DNA of 64,000 nt from Streptomyces griseoviridis (GTDB lineage Bacteria > Actinomycetota > Actinomycetes > Streptomycetales > Streptomycetaceae): NCBI GenBank assembly GCA_014649155.1, contig BMSM01000012.1, forward strand, positions 62,001 through 126,000. Direction: 5' to 3'. Shown here piece after piece: positions 7,835 through 15,375 of the stretch. Under the pieces are notes generated by a model, which was not told where the DNA came from, did not search any database, and worked only from the letters and a program-made list of their open reading frames with translations. Position 1 is the stretch's first letter. Every line of letters begins with the position of its first letter. Both the position numbers and the translations under genes were made by a program.

Positions 7835-8578
7835 ATGCCTGGTGAGAGTTCCATTTTGAGACTCCCACTGCAACTCTTAGTGTTCATGGAGTCACTCAAG
7901 GCGTGCTGCGCCATCATCAAGGTCGCCACAGAAGCCGAGGTTCTCGTCAGCAATGTGGGATGCCGTCCGCGACGGCAGTGGCGGTTCTCGTTCCTCGCGG
8001 AGGCCAGGGACGTTGCCCCTCTGCGGGCAGCTCTCCGACCCCGCCTAGAGTGTTGGGGGCATCGGGCTTTGGTCGAGCCTGCGCAACTCTGTGTCAGCGA
8101 ACTGGTGGCCAATGTCATCCAGCACGTGGGTCCGGGGACGCCGACCACGGTGGTTCTGTCGACCTGCGGCGCGGGTGTACGCATCGAAGTACATGACCCG
8201 AACCTTCGCGCGCTTCCGACCCTGATCGGTGCAGGGCCGGAGGCGGAGGCGGGGCGAGGCATGGCGCTCATCGATGCCCTCGCCGACCGATGGGGCGTCG
8301 ATCTCACCCCCGAACGTAAGGCGACGTGGTGCGAGCTAGGCGTAGGCGCCATCCCGGCCGGCCGCCCCAGTGACCATGTCGGTCAGCCGGCCGCCTGCTG
8401 CGACGATCTGCCACGTCGACAGCGCATGAGTGCGGAGTCCCGGGTGAGGGCGGCCTTGGAGGAGGAGAGAGCGATCAGCGTCGTTGTCGATCTCCTCGTC
8501 CGGCTTCGCTCTCACGGTTGGGAGCCTGACGAGTTGCTTGATCAGGCTCAGGCCCGCTTCGAGGCAGATGCCGGATGA
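7835..8578 (+). CDS. GHKL-type ATP-binding protein (anti-sigma-factor-like, first module)
   Basis: The 247-residue product starts at the ATG 9 bases after GGAGGTG (7819-7825). A later ATG at 7886 lacks such a site. The HATPase core lies at about residues 55-165: an N-box in CVSELVANVIQHV, a G1-like IEVHDPNLRALP and a G2-like GRGMALIDALADRWGV. This is the SpoIIAB/RsbW-like fold common in Streptomyces, lacking any His-phosphotransfer domain. A 60-residue C-terminal helical tail (SAESRVRAALEEERAIS) is extra compared with the paralogue at 46.8 kb. It is divergent from the regulator/DUF397 pair and probably part of the same control unit. Confidence 0.82.
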   Translation: MPGESSILRLPLQLLVFMESLKACCAIIKVATEAEVLVSNVGCRPRRQWRFSFLAEARDVAPLRAALRPRLECWGHRALVEPAQLCVSELVANVIQHVGPGTPTTVVLSTCGAGVRIEVHDPNLRALPTLIGAGPEAEAGRGMALIDALADRWGVDLTPERKATWCELGVGAIPAGRPSDHVGQPAACCDDLPRRQRMSAESRVRAALEEERAISVVVDLLVRLRSHGWEPDELLDQAQARFEADAG

Positions 8579-8711
8579 GGTGAAGGTCGGAGATGCAGCC
8601 TTACAGAGCTGTTCGGACAGACGCAACGACGTGTCTGTAGGGCGTAGTCGGCGACGAAGTACTGAGAAGACGTACGCTTTAAGGCCTCAATGAGCCTTTC
8701 CGTCACCAGTC

Positions 8712-9310
8712 TGAGCGGGCCAAATGCAGGGTCATGACGGCTTGGACGAGGCTTGTGACGTCAGTGGTCGAGCATCGCAGCTTGCGGAGGCGTCGCCTGG
8801 ACTTGAGGGTGGCGACGGCTTACTCGACCAGGGCTCGGATCTTGGCGTGAGGTCGGTTGACGGCCCTCTGACCTCGCGAATGTGTCTCCCAGCGTCCCAG
8901 TACGGGACGCGGACCGTGCCCCCGGCGCCTCGATATCCCTTTTCGGCCGGGCACTTGATGCCGGCGTCCGTGAGCGTGCGGACGATGCCGTGTTCACGGG
9001 TGGCCCGGACGTCGTGGACGGCACCGGGCAGAGCCGGAGAGGCCCACGGCAGTCGGCCGGACGGATCGGCCAGGACCTGCACGTTCATCCCGTGTTTCTT
9101 GTATTTGCCGGAGTAGAAGGGGCGGTCTGCGTCCATGCGGTCGATGGGCAGCAGGGTGCCGTCCAGCAGCACGAATGCCTTGCCCTAGGGGCTGCCTCAT
9201 TGAGGACTGGGGCAAGTGTGGCCAAGAACTCAACGGCCTCGGCGACGCACCGGTAGGCGGTCGTGGTGCCGACCCCGAACCCGGCCGCGAGCTGGGCATA
9301 CGGGTGCAGG
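8712..9310 (-). pseudogene. Broken IS5-type DDE transposase
   Basis: Read on the minus strand, pieces in different frames give an IS5-family transposase: YAQLAAGFGVGTTTAYRCV (about 9300-9240), then LDGTLLPIDRM, GKYKKHGMNVQVLADPSG, WASPALPGAVHDVRATRE and GYRGAGGTVRVPY, and finally RAVNRPHAKIRALVE and LRKLRCSTTDVTSLVQAVM. The frame changes near 9185 and again near 8905, and an in-frame TAA stands where the family has a Gln after RALVE (about 8820). The first 60 or so residues are missing and no terminal inverted repeats were found. It is an inactive remnant marking the left side of the accessory island. Confidence 0.85.
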
Positions 9311-9319
9311 TCTGCTCTA

Positions 9320-9358
9320 CAGCTTCCGCCGCCTTACGCGCGAAGGCGGCGGAAGCTG
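9320..9358. terminator. Perfect 16-bp hairpin beside the transposase remnant
   Basis: CAGCTTCCGCCGCCTT (9320-9335) pairs perfectly with AAGGCGGCGGAAGCTG (9343-9358) across a 7-base loop. It lies 32 bases beyond the stop of the minus-strand gene ending at 9391 and probably terminates it. Its place at the truncated edge of the transposase also allows a mobile-element scar. Confidence 0.6.
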
Positions 9359-9390
9359 CTGCGAGGGCAGAGAACATAGGACCCTGTGGG

Positions 9391-9630
9391 TTAGGGCGTG
9401 AGGTCGGGGAAGGCGCCCTTGATGATCCTGAGCAACTCACGGGCCGAGTCTGTGTCGAGCTGCAAACTCTGACTGATCTTGTCAGGAATCTGTCGCTCAG
9501 AAGACCCATAGGTATCGAGTTGCAAAAACCGTTCTCCATCTATGACGAAGGTTCTATAGCCACATATGACTGGGCCATGCACTCTCTCGGTATCTGAGGT
9601 GACCGACCGGAACTCCTTAATCAAAGCCAT
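9391..9630 (-). CDS. Conserved small protein, unknown function
   Basis: A 79-residue cytoplasmic protein, MALIKEFRSVTSDTERVHGP onward. A beta-rich first half (VICGYRTFVIDGERFLQLDT) is followed by YGSSERQIPDKISQSLQLD and a final helix, SARELLRIIKGAFPDL. I recognise the LQLDTYGS-x-x-R-x-I-P-x-K-x-S-Q-S pattern as a widespread family of short proteins seen in restriction and mobile regions, with no established activity. The ATG at 9630 follows GGAAGGTGA; a GTG at 9639 is the alternative. It is alone on its strand and ended by the 9320-9358 hairpin. Confidence 0.7.
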   Translation of the reverse strand: MALIKEFRSVTSDTERVHGPVICGYRTFVIDGERFLQLDTYGSSERQIPDKISQSLQLDTDSARELLRIIKGAFPDLTP

Positions 9631-9639
9631 AGGTGTCAC

Positions 9640-10043
9640 CTTCCCATATCCCTAGGGAGATCACCATCGATTCTCCAGGCCGCCCCCCACGCTGAGACGG
9701 ATGTTCGGCGAGCCGGGGGTCGCTATCCATACCGCACAGCTAGCAGACGGCCTGTAGTGCCGAGTGTCAAGTAAGCGAACTCAGATAATATAACCGGTTC
9801 GCACCTTTTTTCCACCTAGCACTATTTGTTAGTTTTGTGACGTTTCCATTACTTAGATCTATATGTTCCTCTTCGTCTGTGATGCCGAGGGCCCACGCAT
9901 GAGAGCCTCGCCGGGTGTTCGATCCAAACGGTGCTGCAAAGCAACTACGGACCTAACATCTCGGCTACCGTTGACTCGTTGATGGTGGTCATCTACTCAA
10001 GGCTGCGTCAGGGATTCCCCTGAGAGATGAAAGAGGATGCGTG
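9640..10043. other. AT-richer intergenic region before the DUF262 gene
   Basis: About 400 bases with no gene. The part from 9760 to 9880 is strikingly AT-rich for this genome, with runs such as GATAATATAACC, CCTTTTTTCC and TATTTGTTAGTTTTG. This marks imported DNA and probably holds the promoter of the DUF262-HEPN pair. No clear -35/-10 pair with good spacing could be fixed. Confidence 0.5.
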
Positions 10044-11168
10044 ATGGTTAACGAGCAACCGGGAGCCGAAGTGGAAAAGGAAGACGACGAACACGTTCTA
10101 GATGTTGATGCGGAGGGAGAAGTCCTTTCGGTCATATATGAAATCACGTCATACGGGGCTGACTATCCCGTCGATGGTCTCGTTAAGCGACTTGATCGTG
10201 GCGACGTGCAGATTCCTTCGTTCAATCCTGCGTATACGGACAGTGATGAGATTCGCGGGTTCCAAAGAGGATTTGTATGGAATCAACCTCAAATGGACCG
10301 GTTCATTGAATCCTTGCTCCTTGGGCTGCCAGTCCCGGGCATCTTCTTGGTGCGCGAAAAATCTAATACGCTACTTGTTCTCGATGGGCAACAGCGACTT
10401 CGCTCCTTGCAGCTGTACTACTCGGGAATTCATAACGGCCGCGAATATAGGCTCAAATATGCGCAAGCGCCATTTTTCGGGAAGACCTACGAAGAACTCG
10501 ACGATGAAGACCGACGCCGCCTCGACGACAGCATCATCCATGCAACAGTTTTGAGGCAAGATTCTCCGTCGGGTTCTCAGCAGGCAATTTATTCAATCTT
10601 TGAAAGGCTAAATACTGGCGGCAGTCCGCTACAGCCTCAGGAGATCCGTATTGCTCTGTTCAATGGTCCATTTCTTCAAGTTATTGGCGAACTGAACGAT
10701 GACCCCAATTGGCGCAAGTTGTACGGCCCTCCATCGAAACGTTACAAAGATCATGAACTGACCCTGCGAGTTTTTGCGTTGTTCGAGGATTTTGATGATT
10801 ATTTTCGACCCGTGAAGGGTTTTCTCAATCGGTACCTTGAGAATAATCGTGAACGAACGACTGTGGAATCAGTAGAACTCGCTAACCTATTCAGGTCGGC
10901 GAGCCAACATATCGTCGCCGCAATCGGCGCTCGCGCTTTTAAGCCGGTTCGGGCGTTGAATGCTGCCGTGTTGGATTCGGTGATGGTGGGTGTGATGCGA
11001 CGGCTGCAGGTTGGTGAAATCATGAACCTGTCACAGCTGAGGAACGCCTACGAAGCACTCATGGAGAACGCCGACTATAGGGCAGCAACCACGTATTCAA
11101 CTGCTGCCGAGGAGTCGGTCGTGGAGCGAATCCAACTCTCTACTGATGCTTTCGCGAGCGTGCAATGA
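10044..11168 (+). CDS. DUF262 (ParB/GmrS-like) protein
   Basis: A 374-residue protein of the DUF262 family, a ParB-related fold found in GmrSD-type enzymes. Key segments are QIPSFNPAYTD, then FQRGFVWNQPQMDRFIESLL with LGLPVPGIFLV (residues about 70-110), the family core LVLDGQQRLRSLQLYY, and FERLNTGGSPLQPQEIR. No DUF1524 HNH nuclease domain follows, so this is not a full GmrSD. An acidic leader (KEDDEHVLDVDAEGE) precedes the domain. The ATG at 10044 follows AAGAGGA; a GTG at 10041 is possible. It overlaps the HEPN gene as ATGA (11165-11168). Base composition is well below the flanks, a sign of transfer. Confidence 0.85.
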   Translation: MVNEQPGAEVEKEDDEHVLDVDAEGEVLSVIYEITSYGADYPVDGLVKRLDRGDVQIPSFNPAYTDSDEIRGFQRGFVWNQPQMDRFIESLLLGLPVPGIFLVREKSNTLLVLDGQQRLRSLQLYYSGIHNGREYRLKYAQAPFFGKTYEELDDEDRRRLDDSIIHATVLRQDSPSGSQQAIYSIFERLNTGGSPLQPQEIRIALFNGPFLQVIGELNDDPNWRKLYGPPSKRYKDHELTLRVFALFEDFDDYFRPVKGFLNRYLENNRERTTVESVELANLFRSASQHIVAAIGARAFKPVRALNAAVLDSVMVGVMRRLQVGEIMNLSQLRNAYEALMENADYRAATTYSTAAEESVVERIQLSTDAFASVQ

Positions 11169-11638
11169 CTGCGCGCGGAAGGGTAGAAGTTGCGCGAAGA
11201 AAGCAGCGTCTAACGGCTCTATTTTCAGCAATAGATGGAGCTGGCTTGAGTGGAGAACTAACTTCTCACTATGCTCGCTACCTGTGTGTACTCGTTTCTG
11301 GTTTTGTAGAGCAATCAGTTAAAGAACTAGTGACAGAGTACTGCAGAAATCGTTCCGCAGAGCCGATACAGCGTTACGTTGGAAGCCAACTGAAGAGATT
11401 GCGAAATATTGATTCCGAGAAACTCAAGCAGCTTATCGAGTCGTATAGCGTGGATTGGTGGAGGATTATCCTAGATAAGTATCCAGATCAGCTAGAGTCG
11501 ATCGGCAGTATCGCGACCGTAAGAAATAATGTGTCCCATGGCGGAGATGCGGGAATTACGATGTCCACGATACGGCAATATTTCAATGATGCTTGCGTAT
11601 TGATGGATGAACTTTCCGATCTTTTCGATCCGGAGTGA
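11165..11638 (+). CDS. HEPN-domain protein (probable RNase/toxin partner)
   Basis: A 157-residue all-helical protein. Near the C-terminus it carries VRNNVSHGG, giving the HEPN catalytic pattern R-x4-H (Arg120, His125) used by many toxin and defence RNases. An early helix (LTSHYARYLCVLVSGFVEQSVKELV) matches the first HEPN helix of the RiboL-PSP/MAE_28990-like groups, which have been reported next to DUF262 genes. Translation is coupled to the DUF262 gene by ATGA. Functionally it is likely an RNase effector restrained or directed by its partner; that is inference. A hairpin follows at 11658. AT-rich codons match the island. Confidence 0.8.
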   Translation: MTARGRVEVARRKQRLTALFSAIDGAGLSGELTSHYARYLCVLVSGFVEQSVKELVTEYCRNRSAEPIQRYVGSQLKRLRNIDSEKLKQLIESYSVDWWRIILDKYPDQLESIGSIATVRNNVSHGGDAGITMSTIRQYFNDACVLMDELSDLFDPE

Positions 11639-11657
11639 CGGTATAGTTATCGATAGG

Positions 11658-11680
11658 GCGTGATGGCGTCACGCTTTCTC
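11658..11680 (+). terminator. Terminator after the HEPN gene
   Basis: GCGTGA (11658-11663) and TCACGC (11669-11674) form a short stem with a 5-base loop, followed by TTTCTC. It starts 20 bases after the HEPN stop. Confidence 0.5.
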
Positions 11681-11693
11681 CAAGATGTTTCCA

Positions 11694-11717
11694 GTCCTTG
11701 AGTCGTAACTCAAGGAC
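11694..11717. terminator. Perfect 10-bp hairpin between convergent genes
   Basis: GTCCTTGAGT (11694-11703) pairs with ACTCAAGGAC (11708-11717) around the tetraloop CGTA. It lies between the HEPN gene and the oppositely oriented ParB-like gene and could stop either transcript. Confidence 0.5.
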
Positions 11718-11875
11718 AGAAGCCTCTTCGAGCTGAGTGAAACCTCTGGGGTTCTTCAGGGCGGTTAGTCACCCACTGCGTGGCACCCCGACACTGTGAC
11801 CCCTCTCTCGGCATCAAGGAGTGCGGAGATGCCACGCCATGTAAGCGAAGAACACCAGCGACTGTTCAGTGCTTG

Positions 11876-12733
11876 CTATTCGAAAATGTTGGGGACTGGA
11901 ATGCGGTTGACGCGACGGTTAGCGTTCCAAGCGGAAGCGACTGCCAAGTGGGCAGCCTTAAGTCGACCCTTGGTGCCATCGTGACGTGTATTGTTGTTAG
12001 TGGCGATAGTCTGAATTTTTGCTCTGAAAGAAGTTGGATCACCTTGGCGCTTGAGCTTCTGAGCCAGCTCCTGCGGGTTCACCACGTCGGGATGTTTGGA
12101 AATCACCGCAGCAATTCCCCCGATAGTCACCGAGTGCCAGGTATCAGGCGTACGGCCCCAGGCGGCCTCGGCGGTAGTGAGTGATAGGTCTAGGATGTCG
12201 GGCCCATGCTCCATTACAACACTAAGGATGCCCTTGATGCCACGCACGCCGTTGACGCTACTGCTACCGACTTTGAGCTGATGCTTCTCCAGAACGGTGT
12301 TCGTGTCCTGAAAGAGTGGGTGCCCTGCCAGTACACCGATCCTGAACTCGTCGTTCGGGCCGACCTTGGAAGACTCCTTGTTCTTGATGATGAACAGGGA
12401 CGCCTCGTTGGCCATGGAAAGGCCTGAGTGAACTTCACAGGTGATTTCTTCGAGAGCCGCGCGGACTTCTTCTGTGGTTGAAGTTTTCGCGTTAAGAATG
12501 AGCTGACAAGCGTATACGCGATGCATTCCATCGACTGCATACAAGCCATCCTCGCGCCGGGAGAGAATCGGTGTTCCGAGAGCGGTGGGTACCAGCTTTT
12601 CGGCGATGGCTTGCGCGCGGACCTTGTTGAGGTTGCGTTGCGCACGGGGGTCGAATTGGATGGTTCTCGGATCTACCTTGGTGTACTCGATCGGGTGGTC
12701 TGGAATGTCGTAACTGTAATTCTTGCTGGGCAA
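11876..12733 (-). CDS. ParB-like protein (DUF6551-type)
   Basis: A 285-residue protein with a ParB-like N-terminal fold: TKVDPRTIQFDPRAQRNLNK, then TPILSRREDGLYAVDGMHRV with the G-M-H-R core (residues about 20-80). The C-terminal half is helical and lacks the helix-turn-helix of true ParB. From memory this matches the family named DUF6551, common in actinophages and integrative elements. The start is TTG at 12733, fixed by GAAGGAGGAAG just upstream. It is alone on its strand. ParB-like folds can bind CTP, but no such activity can be claimed here. Codon use is AT-richer than the flanks. Confidence 0.75.
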   Translation of the reverse strand: MPSKNYSYDIPDHPIEYTKVDPRTIQFDPRAQRNLNKVRAQAIAEKLVPTALGTPILSRREDGLYAVDGMHRVYACQLILNAKTSTTEEVRAALEEITCEVHSGLSMANEASLFIIKNKESSKVGPNDEFRIGVLAGHPLFQDTNTVLEKHQLKVGSSSVNGVRGIKGILSVVMEHGPDILDLSLTTAEAAWGRTPDTWHSVTIGGIAAVISKHPDVVNPQELAQKLKRQGDPTSFRAKIQTIATNNNTRHDGTKGRLKAAHLAVASAWNANRRVNRIPVPNIFE

Positions 12734-12916
12734 AACTTCCTCCTTCTGTCAGCGCCACAGTGGAGACGACGGCGACATATATCAGCTCCCGGGTGCGGGA
12801 GACGGCGACGGGTGCAAAAGAACATTGGGATACTGGCGAGGCGAGCAGTATTTCACTGAGTTAGGTAGGGGGGTGCCGATACTTTTGCCAGGCTGCAGTG
12901 CCCCGCGCTCGCCCGT

Positions 12917-13945
12917 TTAGCGAGTGGCTGAGTCGGGCTTACCGTGACACTCCCCGTACGTCGCCCCCGACCCGCACCAACAAGCCGCCCCCCGCTCCGG
13001 CGGCCAGGAAACGGCCCTCCCCCGTGCCCCCAGTGTCGTCGCGTACTGCGGCAGGAGGGACGGGTCTTCCGGGGGCGTGTTCTCGGACGCGGCGAAGGCC
13101 TCGTAGGAGGGGACCGTGCCGCGGACGATGCCGAGGTTGCGCGTGCCGGAGGACTCCAGTTCGCGCAGGGCCTCCTCTATCGAGGTCAGGTGCTCCTCGT
13201 AGGAGGGGTACTCCGCGGCCAGGGCCGGGTACGCGGTGAGGAGTTCGGTCAGTTCCTCGGCGGGCCAGTGCAGCATGGCGACCGGGAAGGGGCGGGAGAG
13301 GGCCTCGCGGTAGGCGCCCAGTTCGGCGCGGAGGCGGGAGATCTCGGCCGCCAGCTCGGCCGGGTTGTCGGAGCCCAGGGACCAGACGCGCTTGGGGTCG
13401 TGGAGTTCGTCCAGGGTGACCGGCATCGAGTGCAGGGTGTCGGCGCGGGTGTCCCAGTCGTCGTGGGGGAGGCCCAGCATGCGGCGGACGCGGTGGCGGC
13501 CGTAGAGGACGGGGTGGGTGGCGTACGGGGGTTCCTGTCCGGCCGGCAGGAGGAGGCGGGCGGCCTCCGTGAACGTCTCGTGGGCCGCTTCCAGCTCGTC
13601 GTGGGCCTCCAGGGACTCCGCGACGATGATCCAGGGCGCCGGGTCCCGCGGGGACGCCGCTCGGACGCCGTCGATGATGGCCCTGGCCTCCGCCTCGTGG
13701 CCGTACTCCCAGAGGTTGGACGCCTTCAGGGCGCGGACCAGGGAGGGGTTCTCCAGGGCGCCGGGGGAGGAGAGGAGGCGGTCGTAGAGGGCCGTCGCGG
13801 CGGGGCGCTCACCGGCCAGTTCCAGGTGGGCTGCGGCCCGCAGCAGCAGGGCCTCGGCGTCCTCGGGGTACAGGCCGGCGGTCCGCTCCAGGCGTGCCGC
13901 TTCGGCGGTGTGGTCGACGTTCTCGGCAGGCGTGTCGGGGCGCAT
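12917..13945 (-). CDS. Tetratricopeptide-like protein with C-terminal SEC-C zinc motif
   Basis: A 342-residue cytoplasmic protein. The N-terminal half is TPR-like helical repeats (EDAEALLLRAAAHLELAG, PAATALYDRLLSSPGALE, HEAEARAIIDGVRAASP). The last 20 residues hold CWCGSGATYGECHG, the CxC-x8-CH zinc motif of SEC-C domains, which in SecA binds SecB or ribosomes. The ATG at 13945 begins MRPDTPAENVDHT; a GTG at 13954 is the alternative. Its 3' end lies at the right edge of the AT-rich island, while its own composition is normal for the chromosome. Role unknown; a protein-interaction adaptor is plausible. Confidence 0.78.
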   Translation of the reverse strand: MRPDTPAENVDHTAEAARLERTAGLYPEDAEALLLRAAAHLELAGERPAATALYDRLLSSPGALENPSLVRALKASNLWEYGHEAEARAIIDGVRAASPRDPAPWIIVAESLEAHDELEAAHETFTEAARLLLPAGQEPPYATHPVLYGRHRVRRMLGLPHDDWDTRADTLHSMPVTLDELHDPKRVWSLGSDNPAELAAEISRLRAELGAYREALSRPFPVAMLHWPAEELTELLTAYPALAAEYPSYEEHLTSIEEALRELESSGTRNLGIVRGTVPSYEAFAASENTPPEDPSLLPQYATTLGARGRAVSWPPERGAACWCGSGATYGECHGKPDSATR

Positions 13946-14064
13946 GGGGGACACCGTACTGCCGCCCTGTGACAAAAGGTGAGGAGATCCTTCTCGCGGA
14001 GGACCCGGGCGGGCGGGCGGGTCGTGTAGAAGTGAGGGGTCGGCGGGAGTACGGGAGGGGCGTC

Positions 14065-14382
14065 GTGCGGAACGGGAGCAGCGGTGGGGGCGGCGGGTGG
14101 CCGCGGGCCCTCGTCGTGCTGCTCGTCGTCCTCCTGGTGCAGGCCGCCCTGTTCGCCTCCGCCGACGCCGGCGGGCTCTCCGTCGTGGTGGCGGGCGCCG
14201 CGCTCGCCGTCTGCCTCCTCGTCGCCGCGCGGTGCGCGCCCGCCGTGCCGCCCACCCGGGTCCGTACGGCCCTCCGCGACCGTGAACGGCGTACGGCCTT
14301 CCTGCCGCAGCGCGATCCCGACGCCGCGGGCCGCCGGCGGCCCCGAGCGCCCGGACGGGCCCTCCCGGCGTCCGTCGCGTAG
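14065..14382 (+). CDS. Small two-span membrane protein (DUF6412-like)
   Basis: A 105-residue membrane protein. The GTG at 14065 follows GGGAGGGG (14053-14060). Two hydrophobic helices (ALVVLLVVLLVQAALFA and LSVVVAGAALAVCLLVAA) are followed by a basic cytoplasmic tail, VRTALRDRERRTAFLPQRDPDA. I recall this tail as the mark of a Streptomyces family called DUF6412 that regularly precedes the second yidC; the label is from memory. The YidC-like gene follows on the same strand 153 bases later, so a shared role in membrane-protein assembly is a fair inference. Confidence 0.7.
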   Translation: MRNGSSGGGGGWPRALVVLLVVLLVQAALFASADAGGLSVVVAGAALAVCLLVAARCAPAVPPTRVRTALRDRERRTAFLPQRDPDAAGRRRPRAPGRALPASVA

Positions 14383-14535
14383 GCACTTCGCCCCCTCCTG
14401 TTCGCACCGCGCTCGTTCGAGCGGGACGAGAACAGCCGAGGTGCGTCCGTTCACCTTCCCGTGCCCACCGCCCGGTCCGCCGGTCCCGCCGTTCACCTCA
14501 CCCGGTACGCCGAGACCCCCGGAGGGCTCCTTCTC

Positions 14536-15231
14536 ATGTCCGTCTTCGCCGGCCTGGTCCACGACCTCGCCGATCTGCTCCGGCCGTTGTTCGGCGCGGG
14601 CGCCGCTGCCGCCGCCGTCGTCCTGTTCACCGCGCTCGTACGGCTCCTGCTGCACCCGCTGTCCCGGGCCGCCGCCCGCGGACAGAAGGCGCGGGCCGCG
14701 CTGCGGCCGAGGATCGACGAACTGCGCCGCCGGCACGCCCGCGACCCCGAGAAGCTCCGGCGGGCCGTGCTCGCGCTGCACACCGAGGCCAAGGTGTCGC
14801 CGCTGTCGGGAATCCTGCCGAGCCTGGCGCAGGTGCCCGCGTTCTTCCTGCTGTACCGCCTCTTCACCGACGGCTCGGACGACGGGCTGATGAGCCACCG
14901 GCTGTTCGCCGCGCCGCTGGGCGGGACCTGGGGCGACGCGCTCGGCAGCGGCGGGCCGCTGGGCGGGGCGGGGCTCGTGTACGCCGGGCTGTTCGCCGTC
15001 GTCGGCGTCGTGGCCGCGGCCGGGTACCGGCTCACCCGGCGGGCCATGGCCGATCAGCCGGCCGCCCTGCCGGACGGGGCGCCGGGGGCCGTCGCCGCGC
15101 TCGGCAGGGTCACGCCGTTCCTCTCCTTCTTCACCCTCGTCACCGTGGCCGTCGTCCCGCTGGCCGCCGCGCTCTACGTCGTCACCAGCACGGCCTGGGG
15201 CGTGGCCGAGCGGGCCGTCCTGTACCGGTGA
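14536..15231 (+). CDS. YidC/Oxa1-family membrane insertase (second, short copy)
   Basis: A 231-residue integral membrane protein. It opens at ATG 14536, nine bases after GGAGGG, with MSVFAGLVHDLADLLRPLF. The core has the YidC features: a first helix AAAVVLFTALVRLLLHPLS, the basic coiled loop AAARGQKARAALRPRIDEL, then EAKVSPLSGILPSLAQVPAF and LLYRLFTDG, and three more helices. At 231 residues it is much shorter than the main actinobacterial YidC (roughly 400), lacking the long C-terminal tail. It probably inserts a limited set of membrane proteins. It follows the DUF6412-like gene. Confidence 0.85.
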   Translation: MSVFAGLVHDLADLLRPLFGAGAAAAAVVLFTALVRLLLHPLSRAAARGQKARAALRPRIDELRRRHARDPEKLRRAVLALHTEAKVSPLSGILPSLAQVPAFFLLYRLFTDGSDDGLMSHRLFAAPLGGTWGDALGSGGPLGGAGLVYAGLFAVVGVVAAAGYRLTRRAMADQPAALPDGAPGAVAALGRVTPFLSFFTLVTVAVVPLAAALYVVTSTAWGVAERAVLYR

Positions 15232-15375
15232 ACCGGTGAACCGGCGCCAGGGTGTGGACAGGGTCTTGCGGAGCGGAACGCGAGCTTGGAGGATCGACCA
15301 GTCCTCCGATGGGTGGGTCCCGCCGCAACCGGGTCCGTCCCGCCGGCGGACGCCCGCGAGTGAGGGAGACGGAAC

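Noticed and set aside
10044..11638. Complete GmrSD-type restriction system
   Set aside because: The DUF1524 HNH domain (GmrD part) is missing; the partner is a HEPN protein.
8712..12916. Prophage or integrative conjugative element
   Set aside because: No integrase, replication, transfer or structural genes and no att-like repeats were seen; only a scar and small accessory genes.
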